Shown here in pieces: positions 24,008-36,715 of a DNA stretch of 64,000 nucleotides. The notes beneath the pieces are model-generated. The model saw only the letters and a list, made by a program, of their open reading frames with translations. It had not been told where the DNA came from and did no database searches. Within the stretch, counting starts at the first letter, position 1. The number at the start of each line of letters is the position of its first letter. The position numbers and the translations under genes were made by a program. The DNA comes from Rostratula benghalensis (lineage: Eukaryota > Chordata > Aves > Charadriiformes > Rostratulidae), in NCBI GenBank assembly GCA_013399305.1, contig VXAI01000013.1, positions 8,482,196-8,546,195 of the forward strand, given 5' to 3'.

Positions 24008-24102
24008 GAAAGGAAAGGAAAGGAAAGGAAAGGAAAGGAAAGGAAAGGAAAGGAAAGGAAAGGAAAGGAAAGGAAAGGAAAGGAAAGGAAAGGAAAGGAA
24101 AG
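24008..24102. repeat. (GGAAA)n pentanucleotide satellite
   Basis: About 19 near-perfect GGAAA units without interruption on the right side of the gap. GGAAA is also the core of NFAT sites and overlaps ETS GGAA cores. Frames reading through it encode Lys/Glu/Arg/Gly repeats on + and Leu/Ser/Phe/Pro repeats on -. They are artefacts of the repeat. Confidence 0.97.
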
Positions 24103-25855
24103 ATAAAAACAATTAAATAATAAAACATATATAGTACATAGTAATCAAGCAAGCACAGAACATTTTTCTTGACAGTGCAATAATGTGGGCCAGATCCCCA
24201 GTTGTTACAAATCAAAACAGTCAGTGAAGTTGTACATATTTATACCAGATATAATTCTGCCTGTTAAAATTTTAGTTTCTGTTAAATTCAGAGGAATAAA
24301 AACAAATAATTTAAAGACATATGCATTTTTCAGCTTAATTCTGTTTGCCAGACTATGGTATCTTAATAATATGTATTCTGAACAGAACAGTCTTTTCAGC
24401 CCATTAGTGGATATATAGCATTTAAAGAGTATGCACACTGGAGCAGACTCTCAGCTGGGTAAACTGGATGTTTGATTTAAGTTGCTGTCACTTTACTTTG
24501 TATTTCCATGTCTCTGTTTACATGAAACAGTAAAGTTCCTTTATTTAACTGAGAGTAGTAGGAAGCATGGGCTGCCCAAGTTCTCACAAAGTTTTTGTTC
24601 TTTGCACCGCCCTCAGCTGTCACCTTAAACACTGTCCCTGACAGGGAGTTAGGAGTATGAATTTAGCTGAATGCAAGCAGGGGCTGTTCTCCTGAGAGGT
24701 GCAGTGAGGCTGCAGCTGGCCTGTAGAGCAGCCCTGCCACTGGGAAAGCCGTGCGGAGAAAACGGACAAGAGATGTCTGCAGTGCCTGCTCTGGCTGTGC
24801 ATCACTGGCTGAACAGAGAGAACTGAGACCATCAAATCCAGGAGTGACAAGGTGAACAACATGCAATAGTTCAGCCTTTGGAGGAGCAGTGATTATTCCT
24901 CTGTACAGCCACCCAGGTGAACCGGAAGAAAGCAGCGTTTGGACTTCAGATTGTCTGGTGATGGAGCTTGGGGAGAAGTGCCAGGAAGGGAGATGCAACT
25001 TTCCTGCTGTCATCAGCTGGCACAAGGACCAGGCACTCATCGCTGTACGGAATAACATGATCAAGTACACAATTTCCACTGTGATGCGACCTGAAGAAAT
25101 TTTCAATAACCACTCTCATTTTCATATGACAAATCTCCATCTATTTTTACGGACTATGAGCACAGAATTGTAGTGCAGATTCCTGCCTGAAGTATTTGCT
25201 GTTTACAAATCGGATTTTCTTTTGTTTCTGAGCGTGCTATTCCAGCAGACAATCCTTTGTAAATGCCTAATTGCTTTGTAGGCCACACACTATTTGATCC
25301 TGGTGGTCTATGAAGAACAATAAAAGTAGACTTACAATAGCCTTCTTTAAATCATGCTTGGCACTTGACCATGAACATGCATGTATTCTGAGGTTTCCAT
25401 TTATTAAAAATCCAGCACTTTTTATTGAGCAAATTAATGGTTCAAAATCACAATGAAATACCACTATTACAGCTGATCTTACCTAGAAAAATATGGCACT
25501 AAACCTAACAAGAATGAACTGTTCTCTCTCCATTTTACATACACTGCCGACATCCATATGTGGCGTTACAAAAACTGTCTTTGGCCTTTTTAGAAAAATC
25601 TTAATGTGTATTTAAATGAAAACATAAGTGGGCTACAATCCTCTGAAGTACTTTATTCAATTAACTCTTTTTTTTCTTTCCTCAGCAGAAAGATTTGAAT
25701 TATTTTATATTGTTTTGCTCCCTGAAAGTCTCTAGTGTGATTACTATGATGATGCCATTTGTGCCACTCTGGGTACATTTATGTCGTATTTTTCATTTAT
25801 AACTCCTTGATTCAGATTTTTATGATGAAACCATTAGAAGTCCAGTCCTGTAAAA
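24103..25855. other. No gene or repeat recognised
   Basis: AT-rich except for a GC-richer stretch at about 24600-25030. The 147-codon - strand frame there (24663-25106) is crossed by a 94-codon + frame. Neither shows a domain, signal peptide or splice context, so I do not call a gene. Confidence 0.45.
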
Positions 25856-25859
25856 AAGA

Positions 25860-25930
25860 CTTAGACCCAGATCCTGGAAACACACATATACATATGCTTA
25901 ACTTGACTGTTGAGAGTAGTCCTGATAGCG
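25860..25930. repeat. Possible ancient sauropsid repeat fragment
   Basis: CCAGATCCTGGAAACACACA, then CATATGCTTAACTT and GAGAGTAGTCC, follow the block order I associate with an old repeat in archosaurs and turtles. Short and diverged. Confidence 0.35.
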
Positions 25931-28900
25931 AAGTTCAGCATGGCTGTAGATGCAGTACTGTGGCTTTCTCTGTTTCAGTAGCTTTGCTAGCTCCAGTGGG
26001 ACAAACAAGTGCGTAAAATTAAGGTTGGGCATCCTGTGTAGGTCCAAGGATGAAGTTTTCTCTGGGATGAAATTTTAGGATCTTAGCTCAAATGCAGCTG
26101 ATCTTAAGAAAAAAATGGAAGCAAATTGTTTCAGCTGTTATTATGTCACATAAATGAAAGATATAGGAATGGCGTGATATTGGATGTCTTTTTTAGCTTA
26201 CAAAACTTAAAAAAATATTTTTAAATTAAATTTTGCACGTCATTAGTCTTTAAAAGGCAGAGAAGTGTTGAGGGCTATTTTGAAAATGCCACATAGCTAA
26301 TATTTTTTCTAACTGGCCATTCATACACAATACACCCACAACCTAATTTTAAAAATAATAAATTTCATAACTGCTCACAGATTGTTCTGTATGTGCAGCA
26401 GCCAAATAGACATGAAATGCTGAAACAGATTTAATGGAGCAGTTGTAGTCTATTGAGGTTAAAAATCTCCTGTCTACAGGAATTTAAATATGCATTTAAA
26501 TAATAGCCCATAATAATTCAAAGAACTCTTATGCTGTATAGAAGAAATAGAATAGTTGATAATAGAAAGTCAGCCAAGTTATCTTAAAGATATTTAGGGA
26601 GCCCTATAGCATGTGGGTTCGTAGGGTAGGGAATGGTGCCATGGACAGCAGTGGCCCTTACTTACCCAGGCTGTCCACATGGCTTGCAAAAAGGAGATTC
26701 AGCAGCCAGATTTTGAGCTTCTTGCTCACATTCCTCTGTGGTTATTCATTCACACAATGAGTTCTATTAAAACCAAAGGGACTCCTTGGGAGAATAGCAT
26801 TTCTTGCCTGTGGGCAATGGGTTCTTGATTTGACTCCAAGAAAGTGAGATGTAGCAACGTTGCGCTTCCCGGCTGTGGTAAAATGTTTTGGCAAATTGGC
26901 ATGTAGTCTTGGCAAATGACACATGCTGAAAGGCATCCGCTCTAGTACACCACTTCCAAATTAGCACATGCCTTATCATCTCTGTTTACCAAAGAGACTG
27001 TCTTTCTTCAGTTGGACAAATGTACCAAACAGGAGGTCATGATCCTTGCCAGTGTTTTGGGATGTGGTTTTTTGTATGTTACCAGTCCCATTTTCTCCTT
27101 CTTGGTATATTATGTTATTTAATGACACCTGTGAGCTTCTATGTATTTCTTGTACTCATACATTCAAGTCCTGAGCTTGCTAATGAACACTCACACAAAC
27201 ATCTACTGGATTACAAAGGCACTAGTCACAACAGTAAAGTTATTAATGAGTTTAAACTCATGAAGAACTGTGCCTGTAGGATTAGTGTCTTAATTTCATT
27301 TCCTTCTTTTGTTGTTTATTTAATGTTTTGAATTGATTTAAGTAGTTTTTGTCATTATGATTAAATACAGGTGAAGAGAAGCATTTTGGGATACTTATCT
27401 TCCTTTCATCTTTATTAAAGTTTTTCTTTTATTGAACTGGAAAAATATTAAACTTTTCACCTAGACAGCAGGTTGAAGTATGACAGTGTAATCCAGATGG
27501 GAAACACAGGAAGACTTGGATAAAAGAAAATGAGCTGCAAAGGGGCTCAAGCTGACGAAGCTGACAATGCTGTAATACTACCTTTGACTCAGTCTTGAGC
27601 TGTTTGTTTTTGCAATGAACACAAGTTTCCATTATTACATTTGCCTGTATGAAAAACTATGGCAAGACTTTGGTTTCCATGGTGACATGTCTTTTTTTCA
27701 TCCATATTTATCATTAAAAAGCAGGAAGCCCACCCTTTTCTGTCTGAGAATGTTACTTTTAGCACTTAATAATTGAAGCCAAAGCTGATTTATTTTTTAT
27801 GTCAGGGTGTCTTACACACATTCCTCTATCAGTGAAAACTCCCGCAGTATAACAGTCATTTACTGTAAGTAGTTTATTCCATACGTTACCTCAGGAAAAC
27901 ATTTCCAGGTTTTAAAACTGGAGAGTGGTCTGCCTTTCCTCCCCTCAATTGGCACCACAGGGTACCAGGGCTAAGCTTTCAAACTATTTCAGAGCACACA
28001 CCATTCTGCACACAAAGCTTTTGGCTTCATTAATACAACATGCAAGAGACGCAACATTTCTGGTTCTGGCCAGTGACCAGGGAATACTTGGAAGAGTAAA
28101 ATATTTGATGAAATTAACCTTTTTGGAAACAGAAAAGTTCTGTCTTTACCTGGCTGGCAAACTTTTGCGTTTACACAGCGGCATTGCTATTTTTTCCTCC
28201 TCCACAACAGAGCTGAAATTAATAAATAAGCTTAAATGGCCACTGTGTCCATTTTCCTGATCTTCAAATGCATACTTCAGCTGGAAAATTGCTAACATTT
28301 CTCAAGTGAAAAAAAGTCAGAAACTCAATCCAAAACAATTTTTCCATTCTCAGGTTCCCAAGCTGATGCCTTTTATTAGCAGAGCTTTGTATGGTAGAGG
28401 AAAGATACCCTGGTGAAATATGTTGTCTAATTAGTTTTGAATCTAAAAGCACCAAAGATATGTGACATAATTAAATATACAAATGCTACTTGAACCTAAA
28501 CAATTCTTACAGAAATGTAGGTAACATTGGAATGATACATTCAGAAATCTATTAAGCAGCAATGAGCAAGGTCTGTAGGCTGTATGTACTATCTGCAGTG
28601 GATCAGTCACCTTAGGTGCCTCAACGTGTCCTTAGTATTTATAGTATTCTGCTTATTTTTCAGTGTTTCCCCATATAACCGGAAAAAAGCATTCTGTAAA
28701 TCCATTACAAACTGGTGCCGTAAATCCAAGCTGTTTGGCCAAACTAGTGGAAAAGACTGTGATTTGAGATGCTGTCAACATGCAGTGAATGAGTATGGTA
28801 CGAAAATGCAGTTATTTTTTAGCTTAATGCCTGGGAGTCATTACAACATCAAAAGTCAATGAGTACTGTAAGTGCAAAGCAACTAGAGATGAGTATTGGG

Positions 28901-29450
28901 AAAATGAGGACAAAAAAGCCCTTAGGAAGAGATGTTACATGTGAAAAAACAGGGATACTTCCATCACCGTTTTCTTTCTAGTTTAAATCCAGATTAGCAT
29001 GTATGAGTTGAACTCAGCAATGACTTAGCCACCACTGGCATTAAGAGCTGCGGTGCTCTGCACAGTGAGGACTCCTCACCATGATGGGAAGGGGAACAGC
29101 CTGCACAGCAGGTTCTCCAGCCAGGGACCTGTTTTACCACCTACATTAACTCCTTCAGACCTCTGGCAATGAAAGATACACGTGGATTAGAAGAAAGCGT
29201 CAATGCAATGCTGATATGTTTGCGTTGCACAAATGGAAGCAAACTGTCTGCACAGAAGTGACAGGAGATGAGACACCTTTGGTTTTCTTGTCAAACATCT
29301 CCTTCCAACTGTAGGATGTTGGGGAGAATGGCTCTCTGTGAGTGGCCTCTGTGAAGACCCCGTACCGGGATGGTGCAGTTCCCCTGAGAGATTGTGCTTT
29401 CCCATTGTTTGGGGGCCTAGAGATAGTCTCATATAAGAATTATTTTTGTG
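25931..29450. other. No gene or repeat recognised
   Basis: AT-rich intergenic DNA; frames up to 111 codons (27925-28260) lack features. A slightly GC-richer patch at 29040-29430 has an 81-codon - frame with no family resemblance. The CACGTG at 29179-29184 is isolated. Confidence 0.45.
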
Positions 29451-29476
29451 TTATTTATTTGTTTATTTATTTATTT
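29451..29476. repeat. (TTTA)n simple repeat
   Basis: About six TTAT/TTTG-type tetranucleotide units. Confidence 0.85.
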
Positions 29477-29696
29477 GGGGTGAATTGAGCAGAATATGGA
29501 CACTGTATATAGAACATTTAGGAGTAAAGAAATAAGTGCTATTAGAAAAATAGGTCAATCATTAGATTTACATTACAGATAAATAGATGCACATAGATGC
29601 ACTTTCCACCTACGTTAGCAGCAATGTATTGGTGGACCATGAAGCAGTAAGAAATACCAATGAATTTATTAAGATAAGGCAGCCCAACCACAAGTT

Positions 29697-29735
29697 TATA
29701 TATATATATNAATAGAATTTGTATATATATTTATA
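29697..29735. repeat. (TA)n repeat with one undetermined base
   Basis: Two TA runs flank AATAGAATTTG, with a single N at 29710. This is probably an unresolved repeat length or polymorphic base. Confidence 0.9.
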
Positions 29736-31289
29736 GGTGAAATCAGCAGTGGAGGTTTTTGAAAGCAGTATCTAGGTTAAATTTTATAAAACATTTTTGA
29801 ACTATTCGTTGTTCTTAGTTTAACTCTCCCTATCCTTTGTTTTCATATAACCAAAGAAAGACAACTTTTATTCTGGTAACGGTTTCTCACATCACATGCA
29901 GCTGGTTCAGCCTAGGCCTTGGTCTCTTCTTATGGATTTATTTATCTTCCATTGTAGAGCAGAGGTGGTCTTTCATATATGCACTAATAATGTTTACATT
30001 TCTAAAATGGAACACAGACTTTCACTTGAGGTAAAAGATCACAAGGTCAAGGAAACTCAGAGATTAGATCTTCTGCCTAAGAAGACTGCAATGTGGTAAA
30101 ACGTCAGAGATCTTGATTGGTAACGCTAATATCCTGCTTCAGAGCCAGAGGCCAAGGCCTTTTGTGCACTGTCATTTTTGTTAAAATTGCCTTCTAAAAT
30201 TTCTTTTAATTACCCACTCACACCAGTGGAACCCCAAGTAACTTAACTAGCATTTGGGAGCATTAGCATATCCCACTTTAGTGCTATAACCTCAGCATGA
30301 TCCAGTCCCACTAGAGAGAGGTGCCAATCCACCAGCTGCCCACTCACACCTCCTGCCCACTGCTAATGGAAGTGCACTGGTGGCAATGAAACAATGGGAA
30401 ACGTTAATAGCGGCAGAGGCAGCTCAAACATGTGATGCTAATTTTTAGTCGAGAATGTGCACCTATCAACAGCTTTGAAACGAAGAAAGTGGAAGTCAAC
30501 ATCTTCAGGGCTGGGCTGTTTGGGTAGCAACATCCCTAAACAATTAAGTCTGACATGCTCCAGAAAATCTCTAGAGGTAGGTTAACTCATGAGTTTTGAG
30601 TTAATTGGTGGTTACATTTAATTCATTCATATACAGTGAGACTAAATTAGCAAAAAATACTTGTGACAATGTTTAAACACATTTTCCTAGGAAGACTTTT
30701 TGCCCTGCATAAACATTCAGTATCATCTCCATGATGTGCATGTCATTTCCATAGGTGGTCCACGTATACCTCTTGCTTTCTCAGCCTCCATACTGTGCAG
30801 TGGGATGGAAACTTGTTCAACCCAATTTAGATTGTGCATCTGTGTCTAAATCAAGAAGCTGAGTCTAACTTACTCTGTTGTGCTGCTGTATCTGTGGTAG
30901 TTTAAGACTGTAAGAGAGGTAAAGCAAACAGGAGAAGTAACATCTGTTATTGGACAACTTAAGATAGCTGAAAGATACAGGAGCTCTAGAATACTTTCTG
31001 CTATTTTTTCTTACTTTCTTTCAAAAAATCCCATGGAAACATAAAAAATAACCCCTCAGCTGAAAATATTTGCCTAAATTATCAGATTTTTGACTGAAGT
31101 ATTTTGACATTTTTGATCTGAAATACTGTTTCTAGTTTGTCAGCCAGAAACGAAAGTTTGTTTTGGGCAACATCAATCTGCTTCACATTTTGAGTGTCTC
31201 AGGGGAACTGTAGATCTCAGACTCTTACACCCTTCCTGTTCCCTCAGTCTTACTTCACACTCAGACCACTTTTCCCCTGGTCAGCAGTG
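29736..31289. other. No gene or repeat recognised
   Basis: AT-rich intergenic DNA with short chance frames only. Confidence 0.45.
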
Positions 31290-31301
31290 CCCCCCCCCCC
31301 C
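31290..31301. repeat. C12 homopolymer
   Basis: Twelve C in a row inside otherwise ordinary sequence. Its length is likely to be variable or error-prone. Confidence 0.9.
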
Positions 31302-33990
31302 TATTAATGAATTACCACAATGTTCAAGGGAGAGAATATGTGAATTCCCCCACTTGCAAAACCCCCTGTTTCTGGGCTTTGTGTAGGAATATTTGTTGCA
31401 ATTCTGAGAAAGGAAAAAATTTCCTTTCCTGTGGTTAAGTCTGCAAAACTACTTGCCCATTCCCCTGCAACTTCCCTCTCCCTCTTTGCAGAGGGATCCT
31501 TCGCTGTTTTGCATGGTGCTGTGTGTTTTGTGTGGTGCCTTTATACTTCTGAAATCTAAAAGCACCTTTCTTTTGTACTGAAACACATGTAAGGGATACT
31601 GTGCGCGGATGTCCCACCTGCATAAATCTACGCAGAACACAGAGGTGGCATCCAAACTCACAACCATCTCTTGGCTAACCAGGAGAAAGTGAATTCTGTA
31701 AATGGTGAATGAAATGGGGACTCTTAACCTTCCTGGAGTTAAGTCCGTGGGTACAGGGTGCGTGCAGCCCAGCAGAGATGAGAAAGATAGGATGGGTGCC
31801 TGAGCAGAACCAGAGGCATATATATAGTTGCAACCACTATGAAAATGGAGCCAAATCAGTCCCTGCAAACCCAGACAGCTTCAAGCTAGAGTTCTGATTC
31901 CAGCCAGTTTCTAAAAATAACATGAAAGCTGTAGCGCAAACTGATAAAAGCTTGGAAATACCAAGCTACAGCTGGTCACCGGGCTTGATTCACTGCTATA
32001 TTAAAGCTCCTTCAAATATCTTTGGCAGGGCAAATGGTCTTTAAAGTGAGTGTGAATTATATGGTTAAATACTTGCAGCTGATTTATCATAACTTGCTTT
32101 GCTCTATAGGGCTATGGAAATATATGTTGTCTCTTCTTATTTTCCTGACCTGTGCGCGTCTAAGGAACTCATGTGTTTGCAGGATAGCTGCAGCCAGGAT
32201 GCACAGAATGCAGCGTGGTGTGAGAGGCTCAAGCACAAAACAAAAGCTCACCTTTCTCAGCATAGGAGGTTGTAATATACCAAATTATTTTAACATTTAA
32301 ATTAAACTCTTTGTACTAAGTAGAAATCTAAAATGTTAAAAACAAATTTAGATGGCATTCTATGTAGGTTTCTGTATCTGGCTACAATAATTGTACATAT
32401 ATAAGTGAAATTCAAGACATAGCATACTGTTCAGAGACTCCTTTTTTAAAGATGGTTAAAGCCTAAAGTTCACTACATAAATACCATCTAATTAAATGAT
32501 TTCACCTTAGTTTTAACACCATTATGCAAAATGCCCAGACAATGTTTTTCTCTGGCTTCAGGCTAACCCAGCTGAATCTGTTTTAAATAGCTATAATTGG
32601 TGATTTTCTAGATCAAGGGTCATACTCAGATCAATGGCAGTAGCTTGTGTATATTGATTACTAACCATGCCTATGAAAATATCATTTGTTACCCCGGGAG
32701 TGATAGTGGAATGAACAAGCTAACTCCAAATTGGAAGGGGATCAATGTGTTGCATGTAGATAAAAAGAAGCATGTTACCTGAGAGAGCATCAATTTTTCA
32801 TGGACTGTGGACAAAACACGAAAGAAAAAGGAATTCACTAGGTCAGACACTTAATTACTGAGGTCCTGTATTGTTTTCTTGTAGCAAAACAGCAAACCAA
32901 GATCATTTTTCAGTCATAGAGAGGGAGGAAATTCTCTAAAACATGCTGAAATATATGGGGCATATCTATTAAAAGAGAAGATATGTGCTGTGGTATTACA
33001 ATCATACTTAATGATTTAGACACAGAGACTAATGTATCATGTTATAATAAGTACTCCTGGGCAGACATGCTAAGCCACCCAGGGGTTAGGAGATTATGCA
33101 TGTAAACGCCCCAAATGTGTTCAGGCCTCCATGAGAAGCTCACTTCTCCCCTCTTCCTCAGATGTCTGACATTAGGAGTAAAGTCTATCATATTCAAGAA
33201 GTGCACCAAATTCAAAAAGTATATCATATAGAAATCATATTCACAAACACGTGTCCTTGCAAGCATATATTTCAGATTATTTCTTCCTTTCCTCTGGGTT
33301 TGGCACCGAAGTGGATTGGCAACTTATGGCAGATCAGCTTTTTAGCTGTAACTGTGCAATAGAAGAAAGTCATAAGTCCACAGCTCAGCAGCATTTACTG
33401 CAGTTTCAGGGAGGACAGGATGTTCTATAACAGAAAGGGATGTGAAGGATCAAGTACTCATTGTGCAGAGTTGTTCTGAAGAGCAGAACAACCCAGAGGC
33501 TGAGGAAATGGATTTGCCAAGCAGAGGAGCTGCAGATGTCCCAGAGCCAGAATGGAGGATTCCCTATCTCCAAAGACAGGTCTGTGCTGCCAGCTGGCTC
33601 CAGGTGGTCACTGGGAAAGACCATTGATTGCTTTGTAGTGAAAAGGAGAGACCTCTGGTACCTGGGGAATGGAAATACCACAAAAGAAAATTCTGTAGTG
33701 TTTTGGGACTGTGGCCTTTTGACTGTTTAGGTTCTCCTTTTTGGTAGGCAGATAGCAAATCCCTATGTCCTAGGCTATGCTGCTAGATTCAGCAGAGGGT
33801 AGCTTTTCCCTCTTTTTCACTCAGTTGGTTTATTCATACTTATGCTATGGAGCTGTACAGAGCTGGATGAAGATCTGCTTCTGCAGTACTGTGGGATAGG
33901 GCTTGATGCAATGCCAAGGGCCACGTGGCCTCTAGTACTACCAGTGTGAGTACTGGTACAGGTACTTAGCCCATCCTCAGAAATCACAAT
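31302..33990. other. No gene or repeat recognised
   Basis: The 139-codon - strand frame at 31449-31868 overlaps other frames and has no recognisable domain. Overlapping + and - frames at 33406-33758 are also unsupported. CACGTG E-boxes occur at 33248 and 33922 without supporting context. Confidence 0.4.
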
Positions 33991-34036
33991 TCACAGAATC
34001 ACAGAGTCACAGGATGGTAGGGGTTGGAAGGGAAGG
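33991..34036 (-). mobile_element. CR1 3'-end fragment
   Basis: CACAGAATCACAGAGTCACAGG followed by ATGGTAGGGGTTGGAAGGG is the complement of a CR1 3' terminus. Only about 46 bases remain before unique sequence, so this is a very short 5'-truncated insertion. Confidence 0.8.
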
Positions 34037-36534
34037 GAAGATAAAAGTTTTCCAGGATGAAATTAGAACTATTGACTATTCTCAGGATAAAAAAGAAAAT
34101 ATTTTATTAATTCCATGATTTTATTTGCCTCTGTTATTATGGGACCTAGCTTGGGGTATTTTAATTCATTTAGGAATTTGGAAATAATAAGTGAAATAAC
34201 CAGTATTATTAAAATCAGGGAAAGTTTCATAGTTTTCAGTCATATTGGCTTGCAGGATTTTCACCCTCTGAGATGACATAATCCTAAACACCCTGTACGT
34301 CTTCTCAGATTTGCTTTTGACAGTGACAGAGTAAATACAGAAAACAAGTTAATACAGGTTTTCTACTTTATTAGGGAAAAGTACCACGTAGCCCGAGAGT
34401 TTGTAGATCATTCACTACCACTTCAAATAAACAATCTTTCACAGTGTTACATCCCTAAAATATTCTTGGATGGATGAAATAAGCCAGCTACATTCATCCA
34501 CTGATAGAAAAGCTTGAGAAGTTGAAAACACAAGGACTACTGTGGCTCAGAGAATTTATAGCTTAAAGCAAACAAGTTAGCTCCAATGCTAATCCTTTAT
34601 TTGTTTTTAAAAATTGAAGAAGGTCATAAAAACAACTCACAAAGAAGAATTTGGCACCTGGGTATATTGGAGTGACATCCTCATCAGAAAGAAAGAAGTG
34701 TTGATATTAGTCAGCTAAACTGGATCCATGCTGTTTTCTGCTTCTGCTGCAGTTGTTTTTCCTTTGCCTCCAAACACGAGACAAATGCTAGCTTTCTGCT
34801 TTGTTTCAAGCAAGATGGTTAAATGTAGATGCTGTCTGGCTTGCAGAAAGGAAAGACTGTCTCAGAGAATTAGCACCCTTATTATATGGTTCAGACTTTA
34901 AATCAAAATTAACAAATAAGACTGTCACGCTATTGTATATGAACCATAGGGCAATTTTTACATGTATAAACACTGATTAGCATTTCACTCCAATTTGTTA
35001 ATTTAATTAGGCATTTTCAGAAATTTTAAATATTGTTTGAGTAGAACTCCTGTATTTAAAGCTTTTATATGAAGGTCACATGGGCAAATCTTGTTTTGCC
35101 AGGTGGACTGTCTACAGTGTACAGAGTCTTGATAAAAAACAGCTGCAATTGCCTGATACTGGTTAAGACTCAAAAATCAGACTGTGCAAACAAATATATC
35201 TTGGCCCTAGATACTTGCCACATCTGCCAACAATTAGTTATATATCAGGCCTGGAAAGGGGCACAGAATAAACAATATCTGATTTCAGAATAAGCAAATA
35301 AACAAGGAGCTCTGCATCATTATTAATCAAGTGGATGTGGAATTACCTAAGTTGTAGACTTAGGTTCAGAGCTGTCAATCCTTGAGGTTCAGCTAAAAGT
35401 ATTAGGTAACAAAAGATCTGATTGACAAATACTTTGCAGATGCTCTCAGAGGGCGTTATCCCACCTGCTTGCTCAAGAGTGCCACCCAAACATTCAGCCA
35501 TGGTGCTTCTGGGGGACATATGTGAGGAGTGAACTGGCTGTGACAGCAGAAAGAGCCATTTCTAAAAAGCTTCTTATCACCACTGTTTGGGTTTCTACAA
35601 ATAGTGGTGTCATTATGCCACTGGTGTCATGAGATATCTGTCTGTTCAGAATTAAGCGAGAATCTGAAACAAATGAATACTAACATTTTGGACTGAAAGG
35701 TAGGTTTTAAACCAAAGTGTTTTATGAGGATTGAAGGAGGGAGGGAAGCTGAGACTCAGTGAAAATACTGAGGTTTCCTGGCTTGCAAAGTTAAGTTGCT
35801 GTGTAAAGAAACCATGAATCCTGACTCTCATCTTGCAGGCAAACTGTTCCAAGTTCTGAAGATTTTCCAAAACATTTTGACCCGTTTCTGGAGAGCATGA
35901 AAATGAAACAATGTGGAATTTCTGTAACAAAGAAGCATTTAATGGCAATAAAATTGACAAATAATAGGCCACATTTACTTTACTATCTAGACAAAGCAAG
36001 TCTTTCTGATATCATGTTTCACTTGAAAGATTGTATTCAATTAAAATCAAAGCAGGAAGGGAATTTTATTACCTGCACGTAACATGGGATATGATATAAT
36101 GACCTTCTTTCAAACTCCCAATCATTAAAACTCTCTAACTGGTGACCAGGGAGGACTTCAAATTCAGGTCCAACAGCTGCAAAATATGAATAAAAGCTAT
36201 AACTTAATTGAATCAGTGATTCTAAATTTTAATACACAAATGGCATGAGAAAATCAGATGTGTGGAAAAATAAGTTTTTGCTCTAATGTATTACATATTA
36301 TTTTGAATAATTCTTCAGCTGAGTTGTGCTGGGTAAAAGATAGCAAGACACTGCTAACTGACAGGTTTCTCTGATACCTTGATTTTATTCTCTTAATGAA
36401 CCCTGTGATGGTTGGCAAGAGCACTAACCTGCCAACAACAAAGAGCAAGCTACTGCTCCCTTGTGCAATGCAATTTTTACGGTGTACCAGGTCCAGAGCT
36501 CAATTACGCAGGAGCAAATCAAGAGTAAATATCC
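34037..36534. other. No gene recognised; AT-rich
   Basis: Intergenic DNA. About 34920-35045 is repeat-free with clustered TTAATTAATTAGG-type homeobox motifs and may be conserved. The 115-codon - frame at 35652-35999 has no recognisable features. Confidence 0.4.
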
Positions 36535-36715
36535 TTCTGAGGCCTGATCTGAATGGCATATGAAAAAAGCCATTTTTGTGTCTATGGAATGGGAATTATT
36601 GACTGTGTTTTTTTCATTACTAGATTGATAATGGTCATATACGCACATATTCAAGGACCCTGATCACATATTCCACTGAAATCAGCTTCAAGATTTCCAC
36701 TGATTCTGGCCAGCT
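36535..36715. repeat. Possible ancient sauropsid repeat fragment
   Basis: GGCCTGATCTGAATGG near 36541 and ACCCTGATCA...CCACTGAAATCAGC...TTTCCACTGATTC from 36657 recall the two arms of an old palindromic repeat. Weak, by eye. Confidence 0.25.

Noticed and set aside
23814..24215. Frames with Lys/Glu/Arg/Gly or Leu/Ser/Phe/Pro repeats
   Set aside because: They are translations of the GGAGA/GGAAA satellite and of the undetermined bases in the gap.
24663..25106. 147-codon open frame on the - strand
   Set aside because: No domain, no splice or promoter context, and a 94-codon frame crosses it on the other strand. Length is within chance for 64 kb of DNA read in six frames.
31449..31868. 139-codon open frame on the - strand
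   Set aside because: No domain or signal peptide, overlapping frames on both strands, and no neighbouring exon-like sequence.
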